DNA of 64,000 nucleotides from Algibacter sp. (GCF_029245835.1 NZ_JAQWOO010000059.1:38103-102102); one strand, 5' to 3'. Shown: positions 1-8,692, numbered from the stretch's first letter. Translations and numbers: made by a program. Notes: generated by a model not told the origin, from the sequence alone.

Positions 1-304
1 CTATTTCGTTATCCGAATTGAGAATAGATCTACCTTGGATTATGATTTAAATTTCTTAAACATGTCGATTGAAACACGACAGAAAGGAAAAATGAAATCT
101 TTGCAACGCCTGTACCAAAATCCTATATACAAACATAAACTGCCTTCGAAAATTGGAGAAAGTGAAATGGTACGGTTTGTTTATGTACTGCCTAAATTTT
201 CATTGTCCAATAACCGCAGAGCAATTTTGGAATTAAACGAAAAGAACGGTGAACGCAATATAGAAATGAAAATATCACATAATTATATCAATAACCCAAA
301 TTAG
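1..304 (+). CDS. traN: Conjugative transposon TraN-like protein (DUF4138), C-terminal part
   Basis: The frame is open from base 2 through to the stop at 304, so this is the 3' end of a gene that begins outside the window. The translation reads as the end of the Bacteroidota conjugation protein TraN (DUF4138): an IENRSxLDYDLNFL stretch, then a VYVLPKFSLSNNR strand and a final NEKNGERN segment. In this family the protein is part of the periplasmic/outer-membrane side of the mating channel. The first possible internal start (TTG at 35) is not the real start. It lies just ahead of a small lipoprotein gene in the same direction. Assignment is from remembered family pattern, not a search. Confidence 0.7.
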   Translation, partial: YFVIRIENRSTLDYDLNFLNMSIETRQKGKMKSLQRLYQNPIYKHKLPSKIGESEMVRFVYVLPKFSLSNNRRAILELNEKNGERNIEMKISHNYINNPN

Positions 305-310
305 AATGTT

Positions 311-673
311 ATGAAAAAATTAGTCATTTACTCACTCCTATTGTTGTTCCTTTCTTGTTCAGAAAGCAAAACAAAATCCCCTTCTGAAACTGGCAAGGCA
401 GTTGCGGAAAGTTTTTTCTCTAAAGATGAATCAGCTCTTAAAAAGCATACCACTGCAGAAGGCTATGCCAGTTTGATTACCGTTCAAAATATGCTGCCAG
501 ATTCCGACAAAGACATCGAAGTAGAAATTTTAGACGAAGTTTTTGATGGTGAACTTGCTTGGATAAAATACAGTACTACCTACGATGGGAAAACAGGCAT
601 TTTTAAACTGACTAAAGAAAACGGTCAATGGAAAGTTACCAATAAAGGTCCGAGGGAAAAAGGGCCTTTTTAA
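311..673 (+). CDS. Small lipoprotein, DUF4878/NTF2-like, of the conjugation module
   Basis: A 120-residue protein with a lipoprotein signal (hydrophobic stretch, then LLFLSC, lipidated Cys about residue 16). The rest has the alternating pattern of a small NTF2-like fold: an AVAESFFSKDESALKKHTT helix segment, then beta strands ending GQWKVTN, which recalls the DUF4878 lipoproteins. It starts 6 bp after the TraN-like stop and is probably co-transcribed with it. No catalytic residues are apparent; an envelope role in the mating apparatus is inferred only from position. Confidence 0.6.
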   Translation: MKKLVIYSLLLLFLSCSESKTKSPSETGKAVAESFFSKDESALKKHTTAEGYASLITVQNMLPDSDKDIEVEILDEVFDGELAWIKYSTTYDGKTGIFKLTKENGQWKVTNKGPREKGPF

Positions 674-687
674 AAAGAAGTTTTAAT

Positions 688-2067
688 TTAATTTTTCTCA
701 AGGTTAATTTCCCAATAACCTCTAGTATCTCCGTGGCGTACTAAAAATCCTTTATTCTTGATAGCCGTAATATGTTTTCCTACAGCAGATTCGTTAATAC
801 TTAAAGCTTCAGCTATCTCATTATATGTTATTGAAGGATTAGCAGCAATTAGTTTAAGTACTTCTTTTTGTCTTTTAGTTAGAGCTTCAGTTGCATCAAT
901 TGCACCACCTATTGCACCACCTATTGCACCACCTATTACACCACCTTCTTGATTATCTTCTATATCATCAACTTTAACAGAAGTTTCATTGGTGTCTTTT
1001 TGAACAGCAAAAGTCATTCTTAGAAAATTATCGGAAAAACTAAAACTTTCTTTTCCATAATGTCCCAAAATACGAGGGATGCCAGAACCTAATTGTTCTA
1101 CTAATTCTAAATCTTTAAAAATACGCATTAGTTCCTTATTGCGTGGAACTGAAAAGCCTTCGAAAAATTCTTGCTTACTCAACCCTTCAGGTAAACTACC
1201 TGCCGATGTGATTTCAATTCTATCCGCAAAGATTTCAAACTTTGGGGTAATCTCATTTGTATAATCATTATGCACAAAGGCATTGATGATAGCCTCTCTT
1301 AATGCAATAGGATTCCAGAGACTAGCCTGTTGTCTTTCTTTCGATGTAATCCTTGTTGTAGTTCTATTTTCTACGGCAATTTTATCAATTACCTGTCTAG
1401 TAGCTTTTACCAAACATTCGTGACCATATTCGTTACTTTCTATCAAGTCTGTTCTAGTTGTCCCGGAATACTTAGCAACCTTGATAGAGGTATTGTTTTT
1501 ATCTGCCAAAAGATAGGCGGCATAATTAAATGCACCATCTTCGGTCAATAGTTCCAGGTTCTTTGCAAATGCTTTGCCAAGTGAATATCCAGATTCCTCG
1601 TAGTAAATTTTTAACTGGCTAAAGCTTAAATCTTGTCTGGCAGCTTTAATTTTACTTATAGAATTTCTGGTACGTTTAGCAAAGAGTTCGTCAATCATTT
1701 TTTGTGGCATTGGTTCAGCTGCTGAACCCAAACGAATGAAACAACCCTTTTCACTCATCCCATATTTTTTAAGATGATATGGTTTTTCTGGACCGCTGGC
1801 CACAATGATTTTTAGGATGTCCTTGCCGTCCTTTTGCTCACTCACAATATCGAACAAACCAAGTGCTGAAGGACGGATATTATTCTTTAGCCTGTCCTTA
1901 ATTTTCAACTGGTCGCCATCAGCATCTGCCAAACCATAAGTGTTCCCTTCTTTATCAATACCGATATAGATAATGCCACCTTCACGATAGTTTAAAAAAG
2001 CAATAACCTCTTTTTCAAGTCCATCGGACAGTTCTCGTTTGTATTCTATGCGGTTTGTTTCGGTCAT
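688..2067 (-). CDS. AlbA_2-domain putative DNA-binding protein / RecG-like ATPase-fold regulator
   Basis: N-terminal AlbA_2 (divergent AAA_4) domain beginning ETNRIEYKRELSDG and including GGIIYIGIDKEGNTYGL; a middle HATPase_c_4-type segment (REAIINAFVHNDY, EQLGSGIPRI); then a GGAI tetrapeptide-repeat linker and a C-terminal winged helix (TYNEIAEALSINESAVGKHI). Such proteins are usually called RecG-like helicases or transcriptional regulators, but no helicase core is present. I chose the Met at 2067 because the upstream 26 residues overlap the preceding gene and do not fit the family; a longer start at 2145 is possible. It follows the coupling-protein gene in the same direction. Confidence 0.75.
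   Translation of the reverse strand: MTETNRIEYKRELSDGLEKEVIAFLNYREGGIIYIGIDKEGNTYGLADADGDQLKIKDRLKNNIRPSALGLFDIVSEQKDGKDILKIIVASGPEKPYHLKKYGMSEKGCFIRLGSAAEPMPQKMIDELFAKRTRNSISKIKAARQDLSFSQLKIYYEESGYSLGKAFAKNLELLTEDGAFNYAAYLLADKNNTSIKVAKYSGTTRTDLIESNEYGHECLVKATRQVIDKIAVENRTTTRITSKERQQASLWNPIALREAIINAFVHNDYTNEITPKFEIFADRIEITSAGSLPEGLSKQEFFEGFSVPRNKELMRIFKDLELVEQLGSGIPRILGHYGKESFSFSDNFLRMTFAVQKDTNETSVKVDDIEDNQEGGVIGGAIGGAIGGAIDATEALTKRQKEVLKLIAANPSITYNEIAEALSINESAVGKHITAIKNKGFLVRHGDTRGYWEINLEKN
901..945. repeat. 12-bp tandem repeat encoding a GGAI linker
   Basis: Three exact copies of TGCACCACCTAT followed by a diverged fourth. In the minus-strand gene this encodes the linker GGVIGGAIGGAIGGAI between the ATPase-like part and the winged helix. 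Unit length is a multiple of three, so copy-number change would alter linker length without a frameshift. Confidence 0.85.
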
Positions 2068-2101
2068 TAAGAAATAAAATGGACAGTAAAGATAATGATA
2101 T

Positions 2102-3685
2102 TTAATTTTTAAAAATCGACCTTGCCTCATCATAAACTCTCTCAAAATTAGCTTCTAAATCAGATTGAGAAAACGGTTTTGACACCCTCGGCAATTCCCT
2201 TTGAATATTTGCCAATTTAAACTGAACTTTCTTATCCTTTCCATCTGCATAGGTAATAAACTCGCCTTGTTTTAACCTAAAGAAAACATCTGCTCTAATT
2301 TTTGGAATTTCCTTTTCTCCAGTTGTAATTCGTGTATCAAAATCAAGATTATGCCCACGACTTATACTTTTAGTAGGGTCTTTAATGATTTCAAAAAAGC
2401 GTTCATAATATTTAGCCGTATCAGGGTCGTTTACCTTTCCAAAAAACTGATAGGAAAGATTACTTAAAATGGCTTTGCTTGCCTTATCTCCATACATCAT
2501 ATCGTTCTGAATTTTATCCTGCATTACATAAATGGTGGCAATGTCGTAACTCCTTAATGTTGCAGGAATTCTATGCATATTCAATAATCGAATTGTTGGT
2601 GCTTCTTCCAACAACAAAAATGAAGATTTAGAATTTCGCACGCTCATTTGTTTAGTAATCGTGTGAATAATAGTAGCAATTACTGGTGAATAAGATGTTT
2701 CATATTTTGGATTGTTTACTACCGAAATGATTGAAGGATTATTTACGTTATTAATATTCAATGGCACTTCATCTGCGGATAAGGTCATAAAAATACGCTG
2801 TGTGCTAATTCGTTTCAGGGCATTTGCCAATGTACTCTTAACACCTGCCGTCTGTCTGTCCGAATCCTTACCACTAATAAAAGCATCTGCCATCGCTCTC
2901 GATGTGGTGTTGGTTTCCAAAAACTGAATAAGGCTATCTGTGTCCAATAATTGATAAATAGCTATCAAATGTGGAAGAGTACAATATTTAGGATAGTCGG
3001 TTTTCAGTTTCCAAATCAAACCACCAATTAAACCTTCAGCGGCATCATTAAAGAATTTAGTTGTTCCAGTTGTTCCACTTTCCCTTTGTTCCAAAAGGTT
3101 TTCAATAAGCACTCTTGAAACTTCATTTACGCTTTCCTCGTTCTCTAAATAACGTGGTGCAATAGGATTTACCCGATGGATGATTTTATTGAAGGAAATA
3201 ACCTTAAACGGAATATCACTTTCCTTAAACAATGGATATGCCATTTCGGTCAGCTCAAAGTCCTTATAGTCGTGAATGATTCCGCAAAAACTCTCTTTCC
3301 GGAAATGTTTTAGAAATCCATAAATAACACTTTCGGTTTTTCCGCTTCCGGCGGATCCGATGACGGACGCGCCACGTTTAATATTATCTAATTTGAAATT
3401 TCCTTTATTCGTAGAAAAACTGACCTGATATTTAGTATTTCCATTTTGTGCGTTTTCAGTTTTATGCAGAAAAACATACAATCCTATATTAATTAGCATT
3501 AGAGGACATACCAGATACAGCAATATGGATACTAATTCGTTTTCTTCAGAAATATAGAATACAAGAAATGAAAGCATAGTGATATTTAATAAGAACGCAT
3601 ATTTGCTTACTCGAAACATCGCATAGAAAACAGTACTGGTCAAACCAATGATTGAAAGTATCGTTATAAGATTGTCTATTTGCAT
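2102..3685 (-). CDS. VirD4/TraG-like type IV coupling protein (conjugation ATPase)
   Basis: About 527 residues. Two or three N-terminal membrane segments (ITILSIIGLTSTVFYAMF; YAFLLNITMLSFLVFYI; a third around LVSILLYLVCPLMLINIG) precede a Walker A motif GSAGSGKTES, then an FLLLEEAPT segment (Walker B-like) and the TraM-recognition/TraG C-terminal region. Coupling proteins pump relaxase-bound single-stranded DNA into the mating channel. The ATG at 3685 is preferred; an upstream GTG at 3691 would overlap the relaxase stop. Tight packing with the relaxase supports a mobilization operon. In Bacteroidota elements it is often named MobC; I leave the symbol empty. Confidence 0.85.
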   Translation of the reverse strand: MQIDNLITILSIIGLTSTVFYAMFRVSKYAFLLNITMLSFLVFYISEENELVSILLYLVCPLMLINIGLYVFLHKTENAQNGNTKYQVSFSTNKGNFKLDNIKRGASVIGSAGSGKTESVIYGFLKHFRKESFCGIIHDYKDFELTEMAYPLFKESDIPFKVISFNKIIHRVNPIAPRYLENEESVNEVSRVLIENLLEQRESGTTGTTKFFNDAAEGLIGGLIWKLKTDYPKYCTLPHLIAIYQLLDTDSLIQFLETNTTSRAMADAFISGKDSDRQTAGVKSTLANALKRISTQRIFMTLSADEVPLNINNVNNPSIISVVNNPKYETSYSPVIATIIHTITKQMSVRNSKSSFLLLEEAPTIRLLNMHRIPATLRSYDIATIYVMQDKIQNDMMYGDKASKAILSNLSYQFFGKVNDPDTAKYYERFFEIIKDPTKSISRGHNLDFDTRITTGEKEIPKIRADVFFRLKQGEFITYADGKDKKVQFKLANIQRELPRVSKPFSQSDLEANFERVYDEARSIFKN

Positions 3686-3690
3686 ACCCA

Positions 3691-4722
3691 CTATATTCCT
3701 ATTGAACTTGATTTTATGGCCACTTCAGCGCCTCGTCTTAATCGTTTGAAAACACGAATTGCGATTTGTGTTTGACTAACTGGAATACTTGGCACTATCG
3801 GCAATCCCGTTTTTGTAATCATTTTGAAAGCCAATGCCTTTTCATTTGCTGGTAATTTCATTAAGGTGGCAAAATAGAGACTGGGATTTTTTATAAAATC
3901 TTTTCTCGCTTTGTAGGTCTCGGCAAAGTTGCGTTTGTAGCCAAAAGTCTTGTCAAAGGTTTTTTCTGCTTTTTCAAAAAATTTGTCTCGATCAAAACCC
4001 CGTTTTACGGTTTCCCCATTCAACTTCACATTGGAAGCTTTGTATTTGCTTCCAGGTGACAAACTGAATCTATTGGACACATCCTTACGGCTCACGATGA
4101 TGTGGATATGACTTTGATTTCCATCTTTCGCCATTCCCTGGACAATCCGTTTTCCATTTTGTTGATGTGGTGCTTGTCCTTCCAGTTTAGCGATTTCCTT
4201 TTTCATCTTTTTGATATTTCCTTCAGCTCGTCCTTCTTGAATATTTCGGATATCAGTTTTGAGTTGCAGTATTCTTGTGGCGAAAGGTTGATTCTCTTTT
4301 ACCTGAAAATCCGTCCCCTTAAATGTGCGTTGGTGTTCGACTTTCGCATAATAATTTATGTCGTCGATACTGATAGGTCGTCCTTTGATTTCCCTATTAA
4401 ATGAAGCCATATAATCCTTCATCAACTCGCGAGTATATCTCTTTAAATCTTCACTACTGTTCTGAAGTTTTCGCAATTCATATTTTGAAGGACTCACGGT
4501 AATTGAATAGAATCTTGGTTCGTGTTTTTCCAATTTTGCGGTGTTCCCATCTATTCCCCTAATGACTTCCTCGGTTGAAATCTCATCGCCATATTGATTG
4601 AAAAAATGTTCCATATCCTGATGTTCCAAACCTTGATTTTCTTTCTCTAAATAGCCCACAAAATCTGCTGAACTTTTGGAAAAGTTACCGCCCATTTTTT
4701 GAGGTGTGATTGTGATGTACAT
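3691..4722 (-). CDS. mobB: Relaxase/mobilization protein MobB-type (DUF5712)
   Basis: A 343-residue protein starting MYITITPQKMGG. The relaxase-type His cluster appears as SHIHIIVSRKD at about residue 205, with a YSITVSPSKYE strand earlier. This pattern fits the Bacteroidota MobB family (DUF5712) that nicks the transfer origin. It lies between the MobA-like gene and the coupling protein, the usual order. A broken relative of its N-terminal segment sits near the right end of the window (62745-62925). Confidence 0.8.
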   Translation of the reverse strand: MYITITPQKMGGNFSKSSADFVGYLEKENQGLEHQDMEHFFNQYGDEISTEEVIRGIDGNTAKLEKHEPRFYSITVSPSKYELRKLQNSSEDLKRYTRELMKDYMASFNREIKGRPISIDDINYYAKVEHQRTFKGTDFQVKENQPFATRILQLKTDIRNIQEGRAEGNIKKMKKEIAKLEGQAPHQQNGKRIVQGMAKDGNQSHIHIIVSRKDVSNRFSLSPGSKYKASNVKLNGETVKRGFDRDKFFEKAEKTFDKTFGYKRNFAETYKARKDFIKNPSLYFATLMKLPANEKALAFKMITKTGLPIVPSIPVSQTQIAIRVFKRLRRGAEVAIKSSSIGI

Positions 4723-4760
4723 AAGCTAAATTTTTAAAGTTCATTGTTGATGTTTCGCTT

Positions 4761-5159
4761 TTACCGCTTCGCTCTCCCTTTGGTCGTGAATCTCGCAGAC
4801 TCGATTTCGCGAAAGCGTACTTCTTTTTTTTCCTCAGCATATTTTTTTTCCAAAATGAGCGGTTTATTTTTGGGTTCGTCCATTACAAAAAGGGATTGCA
4901 ACATTGCAACCGTAGGTTTGGTTTGGGTCTTTTCCACGTCTCGCATTATGGCGATAACTGCATTGATTCTTTTGAGTAACTTAGCTTCGATAGTACGTCC
5001 AGTTGGTCCCAATTTTTCCCTTGGGGATATCTCATTGTAAAGGAAAAAATCAAGGATATTTTCCATTGCTTCCGTGTGCGTTTTGAAGTGCTTCTTGGAA
5101 AATTCCTGAAACCTTTTGGCAGTTTTCCTTTTGAACCTGATAGTGATGAATGAATCCAT
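4761..5159 (-). CDS. mobA: Mobilization accessory protein, BfmA/BtgA (MobA) family
   Basis: A 132-residue basic protein opening MDSFITIRFKRKTAKRFQEFSKKH, a ribbon-helix-helix-like DNA-binding start, followed by a helical HTEAMENILDFFLYNEISPREKLGPTGRT block typical of BfmA/BtgA proteins. The C-terminus is highly charged. Family members help the relaxase assemble at oriT. It is the first gene of the mobilization cluster and lies directly downstream of the hairpin cluster at 5306-5392. Confidence 0.75.
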   Translation of the reverse strand: MDSFITIRFKRKTAKRFQEFSKKHFKTHTEAMENILDFFLYNEISPREKLGPTGRTIEAKLLKRINAVIAIMRDVEKTQTKPTVAMLQSLFVMDEPKNKPLILEKKYAEEKKEVRFREIESARFTTKGRAKR

Positions 5160-5305
5160 TTCCTTTCGCTTTTTTAAAGATTTGACGTAAATCCATCCCT
5201 GTTTACTGGTGTTTCAAGACCATTTGACGCAAATCGATGGATTTTTTATATCTACTTTATTTTTAAGCGCTTAAAAATCAATAGATTAAAATGAAAATAG
5301 AATAC

Positions 5306-5392
5306 GTAACGCGGCGCAGCCCGTTACCCTCTTGCTATTCCTTTTCGTCCCGCAAGCGGGACAAAAATCCATACAATCCGGCTAAAAAGCCG
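5306..5392. other. Hairpin cluster upstream of mobA, candidate oriT
   Basis: Three inverted repeats lie within 90 bp: GTAAC..GGC gca GCC..GTTAC (5306-5327), GTCCCGC aa GCGGGAC (5347-5362, flanked by T and A runs) and CGGCT aaaa AGCCG (5379-5392). They are about 150 bp upstream of mobA, where transfer origins of Bacteroidota elements are often found. The oriT call is inference; no nick site can be proven by eye. Confidence 0.4.
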
Positions 5393-5557
5393 ATGGCCAT
5401 TTTGAAGGAAAATGATTTTCCAGTATGTTTAATTTCGATGTGTAAGGGTATCGGCGAAAGTCAAAAAGTGGATAACCTTACTTTAATTTGTGCGCTGAAT
5501 TTTAGCAATGTAAAGATACATTTTTTTCTTGAATTGGATATCAATTGCATACAAAAA

Positions 5558-5579
5558 CACCTCTAAAAATTCAGAGGTG
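5558..5579 (-). terminator. Hairpin terminator after the small conjugation-module gene
   Basis: CACCTCT (5558-5564) pairs perfectly with AGAGGTG (5573-5579) across an 8-base A/T-rich loop. On the minus strand it is followed by a T-rich stretch. It lies 27 bp downstream of the stop of the 65-residue minus-strand gene. Confidence 0.6.
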
Positions 5580-5605
5580 CATACTTATCAATTTTAAAAA
5601 TCATA

Positions 5606-5803
5606 TCATATGTTAAAAACGAATTTATAAGAATATAAATTCCGTATTGCTTCTTCTTCAATCATCGTTTCAAAACAGGTATAATTTTCTCTTACGTATT
5701 TGCGGATGGCATCCCCAAATTTTCGTTCTACATCTTTTTTAGAATTTTCTAAAAGTCGGTTTTGAGCCTCTTCGCTCAAGTCTGTAAAATTGAGATATAC
5801 CAT
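5606..5803 (-). CDS. Small hypothetical protein of the mobile element
   Basis: 65 residues, acidic and helical (EEAQNRLLENSKKDVERKFGD), without signal peptide or membrane segment. It follows the RadC-like gene by 11 bp and is followed by a hairpin terminator, which supports it as a real last gene of that operon. I do not recognise the family. Confidence 0.55.
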   Translation of the reverse strand: MVYLNFTDLSEEAQNRLLENSKKDVERKFGDAIRKYVRENYTCFETMIEEEAIRNLYSYKFVFNI

Positions 5804-5814
5804 AGCTATTTATT

Positions 5815-6267
5815 TTACAAAATTCCATTATCAGAAAAACTATAGTAATCGCCATCGGGTGCAAAAATCAAATGGTCAAGAATAGTAATATCAAATAGTT
5901 TTGATGCCTTTTTAATCTTGTCTGTTAGCGTTTTATCAGCTTCGCTAGGTATCAATTTCCCGCTAGGATGATTGTGCGTTAAAATAATGGCTACCGACAA
6001 GGACTTTAGAATGACTGCAAATAAAATACGAAGGTCAATTAATGTACCCGTAATACCACCCTGCGAGAGTTGATAAACCCCTTTAACTTTATTACTATTG
6101 TTCAACAATACTACCTTAAATGTTTCTTGTAATGCAATGGTATCTTTATCCCAATCTTCAAAAAGTAGTTCAGCTGCATCTTTAGAATTTCCTATTTTCT
6201 GCCACTTAGAAGATTTCAGTCCACCTTTGTAGCTTATTTTTATTTCGTTAACTTGTGCTTTACTCAT
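5815..6267 (-). CDS. radC: RadC-like JAB/MPN+ domain protein
   Basis: A 150-residue protein with the RadC/JAB metalloprotease-like motif THNHPSGKLIPSEAD, giving H-x-H plus the downstream Asp, and the LNNSNKVKGVYQLSQGG strand before it. The length equals the RadC C-terminal domain alone, as is usual on plasmids and conjugative elements; the helix-hairpin-helix part of chromosomal RadC is absent. Cellular role is unsettled; mobile-element copies are linked by some authors to anti-restriction or DNA processing. It is in the same direction as the SSB gene but separated from it by a terminator. Confidence 0.8.
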   Translation of the reverse strand: MSKAQVNEIKISYKGGLKSSKWQKIGNSKDAAELLFEDWDKDTIALQETFKVVLLNNSNKVKGVYQLSQGGITGTLIDLRILFAVILKSLSVAIILTHNHPSGKLIPSEADKTLTDKIKKASKLFDITILDHLIFAPDGDYYSFSDNGIL

Positions 6268-6341
6268 TGCTTATTATTTTATGTTTGAAATCGTGAATCT
6301 TCGATTTCATTGTTTATAGTATTTAAAATGTGAATAATGAA

Positions 6342-6377
6342 AAAGAGGGCGCATCTTTCGACGGTTACGCCCTCTTT
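6342..6377 (-). terminator. Strong rho-independent terminator after ssb
   Basis: AAAGAGGGCG (6342-6351) pairs perfectly with CGCCCTCTTT (6368-6377), a 10-bp stem with a 16-base loop. It lies immediately downstream of the minus-strand ssb stop and separates ssb from the RadC-like gene. Confidence 0.75.
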
Positions 6378-6387
6378 CTTTTTAGGT

Positions 6388-6732
6388 TTACTTATCACCT
6401 TTACTTCCAAGTAAAAGGATTTCATCGGCTACAACTTCGGTAACATAGCGTTGTTCATTGTCATCTGTTGTGTAGCTCCTAGTTTTTAGTTTTCCCGATA
6501 TTCCAACTTCTTTTCCTTTTTCAACATACTTTTCTACGACTTCAGCAGTTTTGCCCCAGGCTACAATTGTATGCCAATTAGTATCTGTTTGCTTTTCGCC
6601 TTTACTGTCTTTGTAATACTCGTTTGTGGCTAATGAAAAACGGGCTACTTTCTTACCGCTTTCAAGGTTCGTGATTGTTGGTTCTTGTCCAACGTTTCCA
6701 ATTAACTGTACGTGATTTTTAATAGTACTCAT
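6388..6732 (-). CDS. ssb: Single-stranded DNA-binding protein (element-encoded)
   Basis: 114 residues with the OB-fold signature of SSB: starts MSTIKNHVQLIGNVGQEP, then VARFSLATNEYYKDSKGE, TNWHTIVAWGKTAEVVEKYVEKG and the ISGKLKTRSYT strand. The acidic C-terminal tip of housekeeping SSB is lacking (ends LLLGSKGDK), as is common for plasmid or conjugative-element copies. It probably protects transferred single strands. Followed by its own terminator. Confidence 0.9.
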   Translation of the reverse strand: MSTIKNHVQLIGNVGQEPTITNLESGKKVARFSLATNEYYKDSKGEKQTDTNWHTIVAWGKTAEVVEKYVEKGKEVGISGKLKTRSYTTDDNEQRYVTEVVADEILLLGSKGDK

Positions 6733-7461
6733 AGTAAAAGATTTAAAGATTTATATTTCCCCTATTGATTTAAAACAGATTAAATTTTAAGGGGTGTTTG
6801 TTCTTTTCTTTCGTGCACCGCACAATGGATAGAGTGGGTTTTGTCAAGACTTTTAGGGTAAAATCAGGTGTGTTTGCGACGTATTAAATTCCTTGGAATT
6901 TCAAGGAAGTAGAAACCTTATTTTTCATTAAAACTCTGTATAGTCTTGACAAGTTCCATAAGGGCATTAGCAATTCTTTTAAACGCAGTTGCGTTTGAGC
7001 GTACCGGCAGTTAAGCGAAATAAGTAGCTATGGTTAAATTAGAATTGGTTATGTCGTGCCTGTTTTTCGACGACCCGAAAAACAATAAAGGCTTTATCCA
7101 TTATAAACCCCTTAAAATGTGTAAGACAGCGGTTTAGTTTTTAAGAATTTTCGAGGAAGCACTCAAGAAGGGCTTACCGTAAATTCTGTTAAGAAAACCA
7201 AAGTGATGGCTTTCCGATTAGAAAAGCGGACTTAATTCACAATTTTGGCTCTGGAAAGTAGTGTTCCTTTCCAGAGAAGCGGGAAGGGTTAACGGAATGG
7301 AAAGCTGAAATTGGGATTGTGTCCAAGACCTGTGTAGTGAAGCTCATTTTCCGTAATGTAGCTTTTCGCGAAATGCAGGGGGAATGTGCTGAGGGGTATT
7401 GGTTATACGGATTTGTAATAGTATAAAATCCAGTTTAAGGTACTGGACAAACCTTTTTAAT
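6733..7461. other. 729-bp non-coding region with inverted repeats
   Basis: No convincing gene on either strand. It holds an inverted repeat TGTCAAGACT (6842-6851) / AGTCTTGACA (6942-6951) that encloses a smaller hairpin TTCCTTG (6889-6895) / CAAGGAA (6902-6908). Further left-to-right there is a hairpin CTGGAAAG / CTTTCCAG at 7251-7274. The concentration of structure suggests a cis-acting region of the element (replication, transfer or regulation), but no known site is recognised. Confidence 0.5.
7251..7274. repeat. Stem-loop with loop TAGTGTTC, first copy
   Basis: CTGGAAAG and CTTTCCAG form a perfect 8-bp stem around the loop TAGTGTTC. The 15-mer AAAGTAGTGTTCCTT inside it (7255-7269) is repeated exactly at 8535-8549. 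Each copy is followed about 120-130 bp later by GCTGAGGGG (7388-7396 and 8675-8683). The two copies flank the DUF932 pseudogene. Confidence 0.6.
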
Positions 7462-8299
7462 CTATGCCAGGGCATAGACTACATCAAACAGTTTTTTATC
7501 CAACCGTTCTTGTTGGCCAAAGCCTTTCTTTAAGACATTATGAAGTACAGAATTAAATGCATTGTAGCCCAACCAAAGATTCGGTTCTTCATTGAGCAAC
7601 AAGGCTTCGTAGTTCAAAATCTCAATGACCTCACGAGACTTTTTTGAAGGGTCCCTATTCTTATCACTACACTCATATCTAAACAGTTTCGTTCTGTCAA
7701 GAATGGCCTTTACGAACTCTTGCGTATCGATAATTTTAAATTCTTTCATCTTATCAAATTTTTTGGTAATGGTATAGAACTCATTATCCAAAAACTTGTC
7801 AAACAAGTTGTTCAACCTTGGCATAATAAAGTGTGTATTATTCTTACTGTGCTTAATGGAAAACTCAATTTCTGCCTGAGAAACGTGCAAACCGTTGGAA
7901 CATACTTTTCTGTAAAAACCAAATTATCCAGAGGTCTTTTCGCTACCATCATAAGAGTTTTTAAACCGAAGCATAGGCAGGTATCAAATCCTCTTCATTT
8001 TTAACAGAGAATTGACTTTTATCGTCAATAATGAAGTCTGTAATGAAAGACCTATCATTCTTATTGATGGTGCGTTTGTGATAGTTCAGTTGTGCGTCGG
8101 ATAACATTTCTTCAGCTTTCTTGAAGAATAATTGATTTGGAATATGGCCGTAGCTGTTCGATACCACATTGACAATTTTGCCATTGGAAATTATTGCGTT
8201 TTCGAGTCCACGTCGCGATTCCATTTGTGTACGGGATTTTAAAGATTTCATTTCTGATGGAACAAAGATTTCATCCTGTTGTAAATTTTGTAAATACAT
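7462..8299 (-). pseudogene. DUF932 domain protein, broken by frameshift and stop codon
   Basis: The two halves read as one DUF932 protein, a family found next to ssb/radC genes in Bacteroidota mobile elements. The first part carries RGLENAIISNGKIVNVVSNSYGH and NYHKRTINKNDRSFITDFIIDD; the second carries SNGLHVSQAEIEFSIKH and the C-terminus. Near 7975 the frame slips by one base (DLI, then LPMLRFKNSYDGSEKTSG in the next frame); that frame then meets TAA before FGFYRKVCSNG. A repaired protein would be about 280 residues. Both lesions together make a simple sequencing error less likely. Confidence 0.8.
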
Positions 8300-8692
8300 A
8301 GTTTTTGAATTTAGACCTGTCTGCCGACAGGCAGGTTAAACAATATTTGAGCTGTACCCCAAACGGTAGTTAAAATCTCAGCTCAAAAGGAAACGGAATA
8401 AATGAGTAGTAGCGAAAGCGGCGGCTTTATGCCGTAGTCTTTTGATGGGTGTATTTAACGAGTTTATCTTCGTACCAATATTGATATAAATCTCTCTCGT
8501 ATTAAGCCGCCACTATTTCAAAATTTATATTGGTAAAGTAGTGTTCCTTCAACCATAGTTTCGGTATCGGGCAGTAATAAGTTTGGTGAACATCTAGAAC
8601 TTAAGGTTTGTGTCTAAATCTTTTTTTATGAAATTCTTTTCTGAAATGTAGTGCAACAAAGTGCACGGAAATAAGCTGAGGGGCTTTCACAC
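8300..8692. other. 393-bp gap between mobile-element genes and the PUL
   Basis: No gene seen. It contains a palindrome CCTGTC TGCC GACAGG (8316-8331), a second copy of the AAAGTAGTGTTCCTT stem-loop (8535-8549) and GCTGAGGGG at 8675-8683, 10 bp before the last PUL gene. This is the visible junction between the conjugation module and the polysaccharide locus. Confidence 0.5.

Noticed and set aside
4102..4404. 100-residue plus-strand open frame in the relaxase gene
   Set aside because: Antisense to a strongly supported relaxase coding sequence; no independent support.
5291..5566. 91-residue plus-strand open frame
   Set aside because: It lies over the hairpin cluster, has no family resemblance, and its coding sense comes from the inverted repeats; better explained as a cis-acting region.
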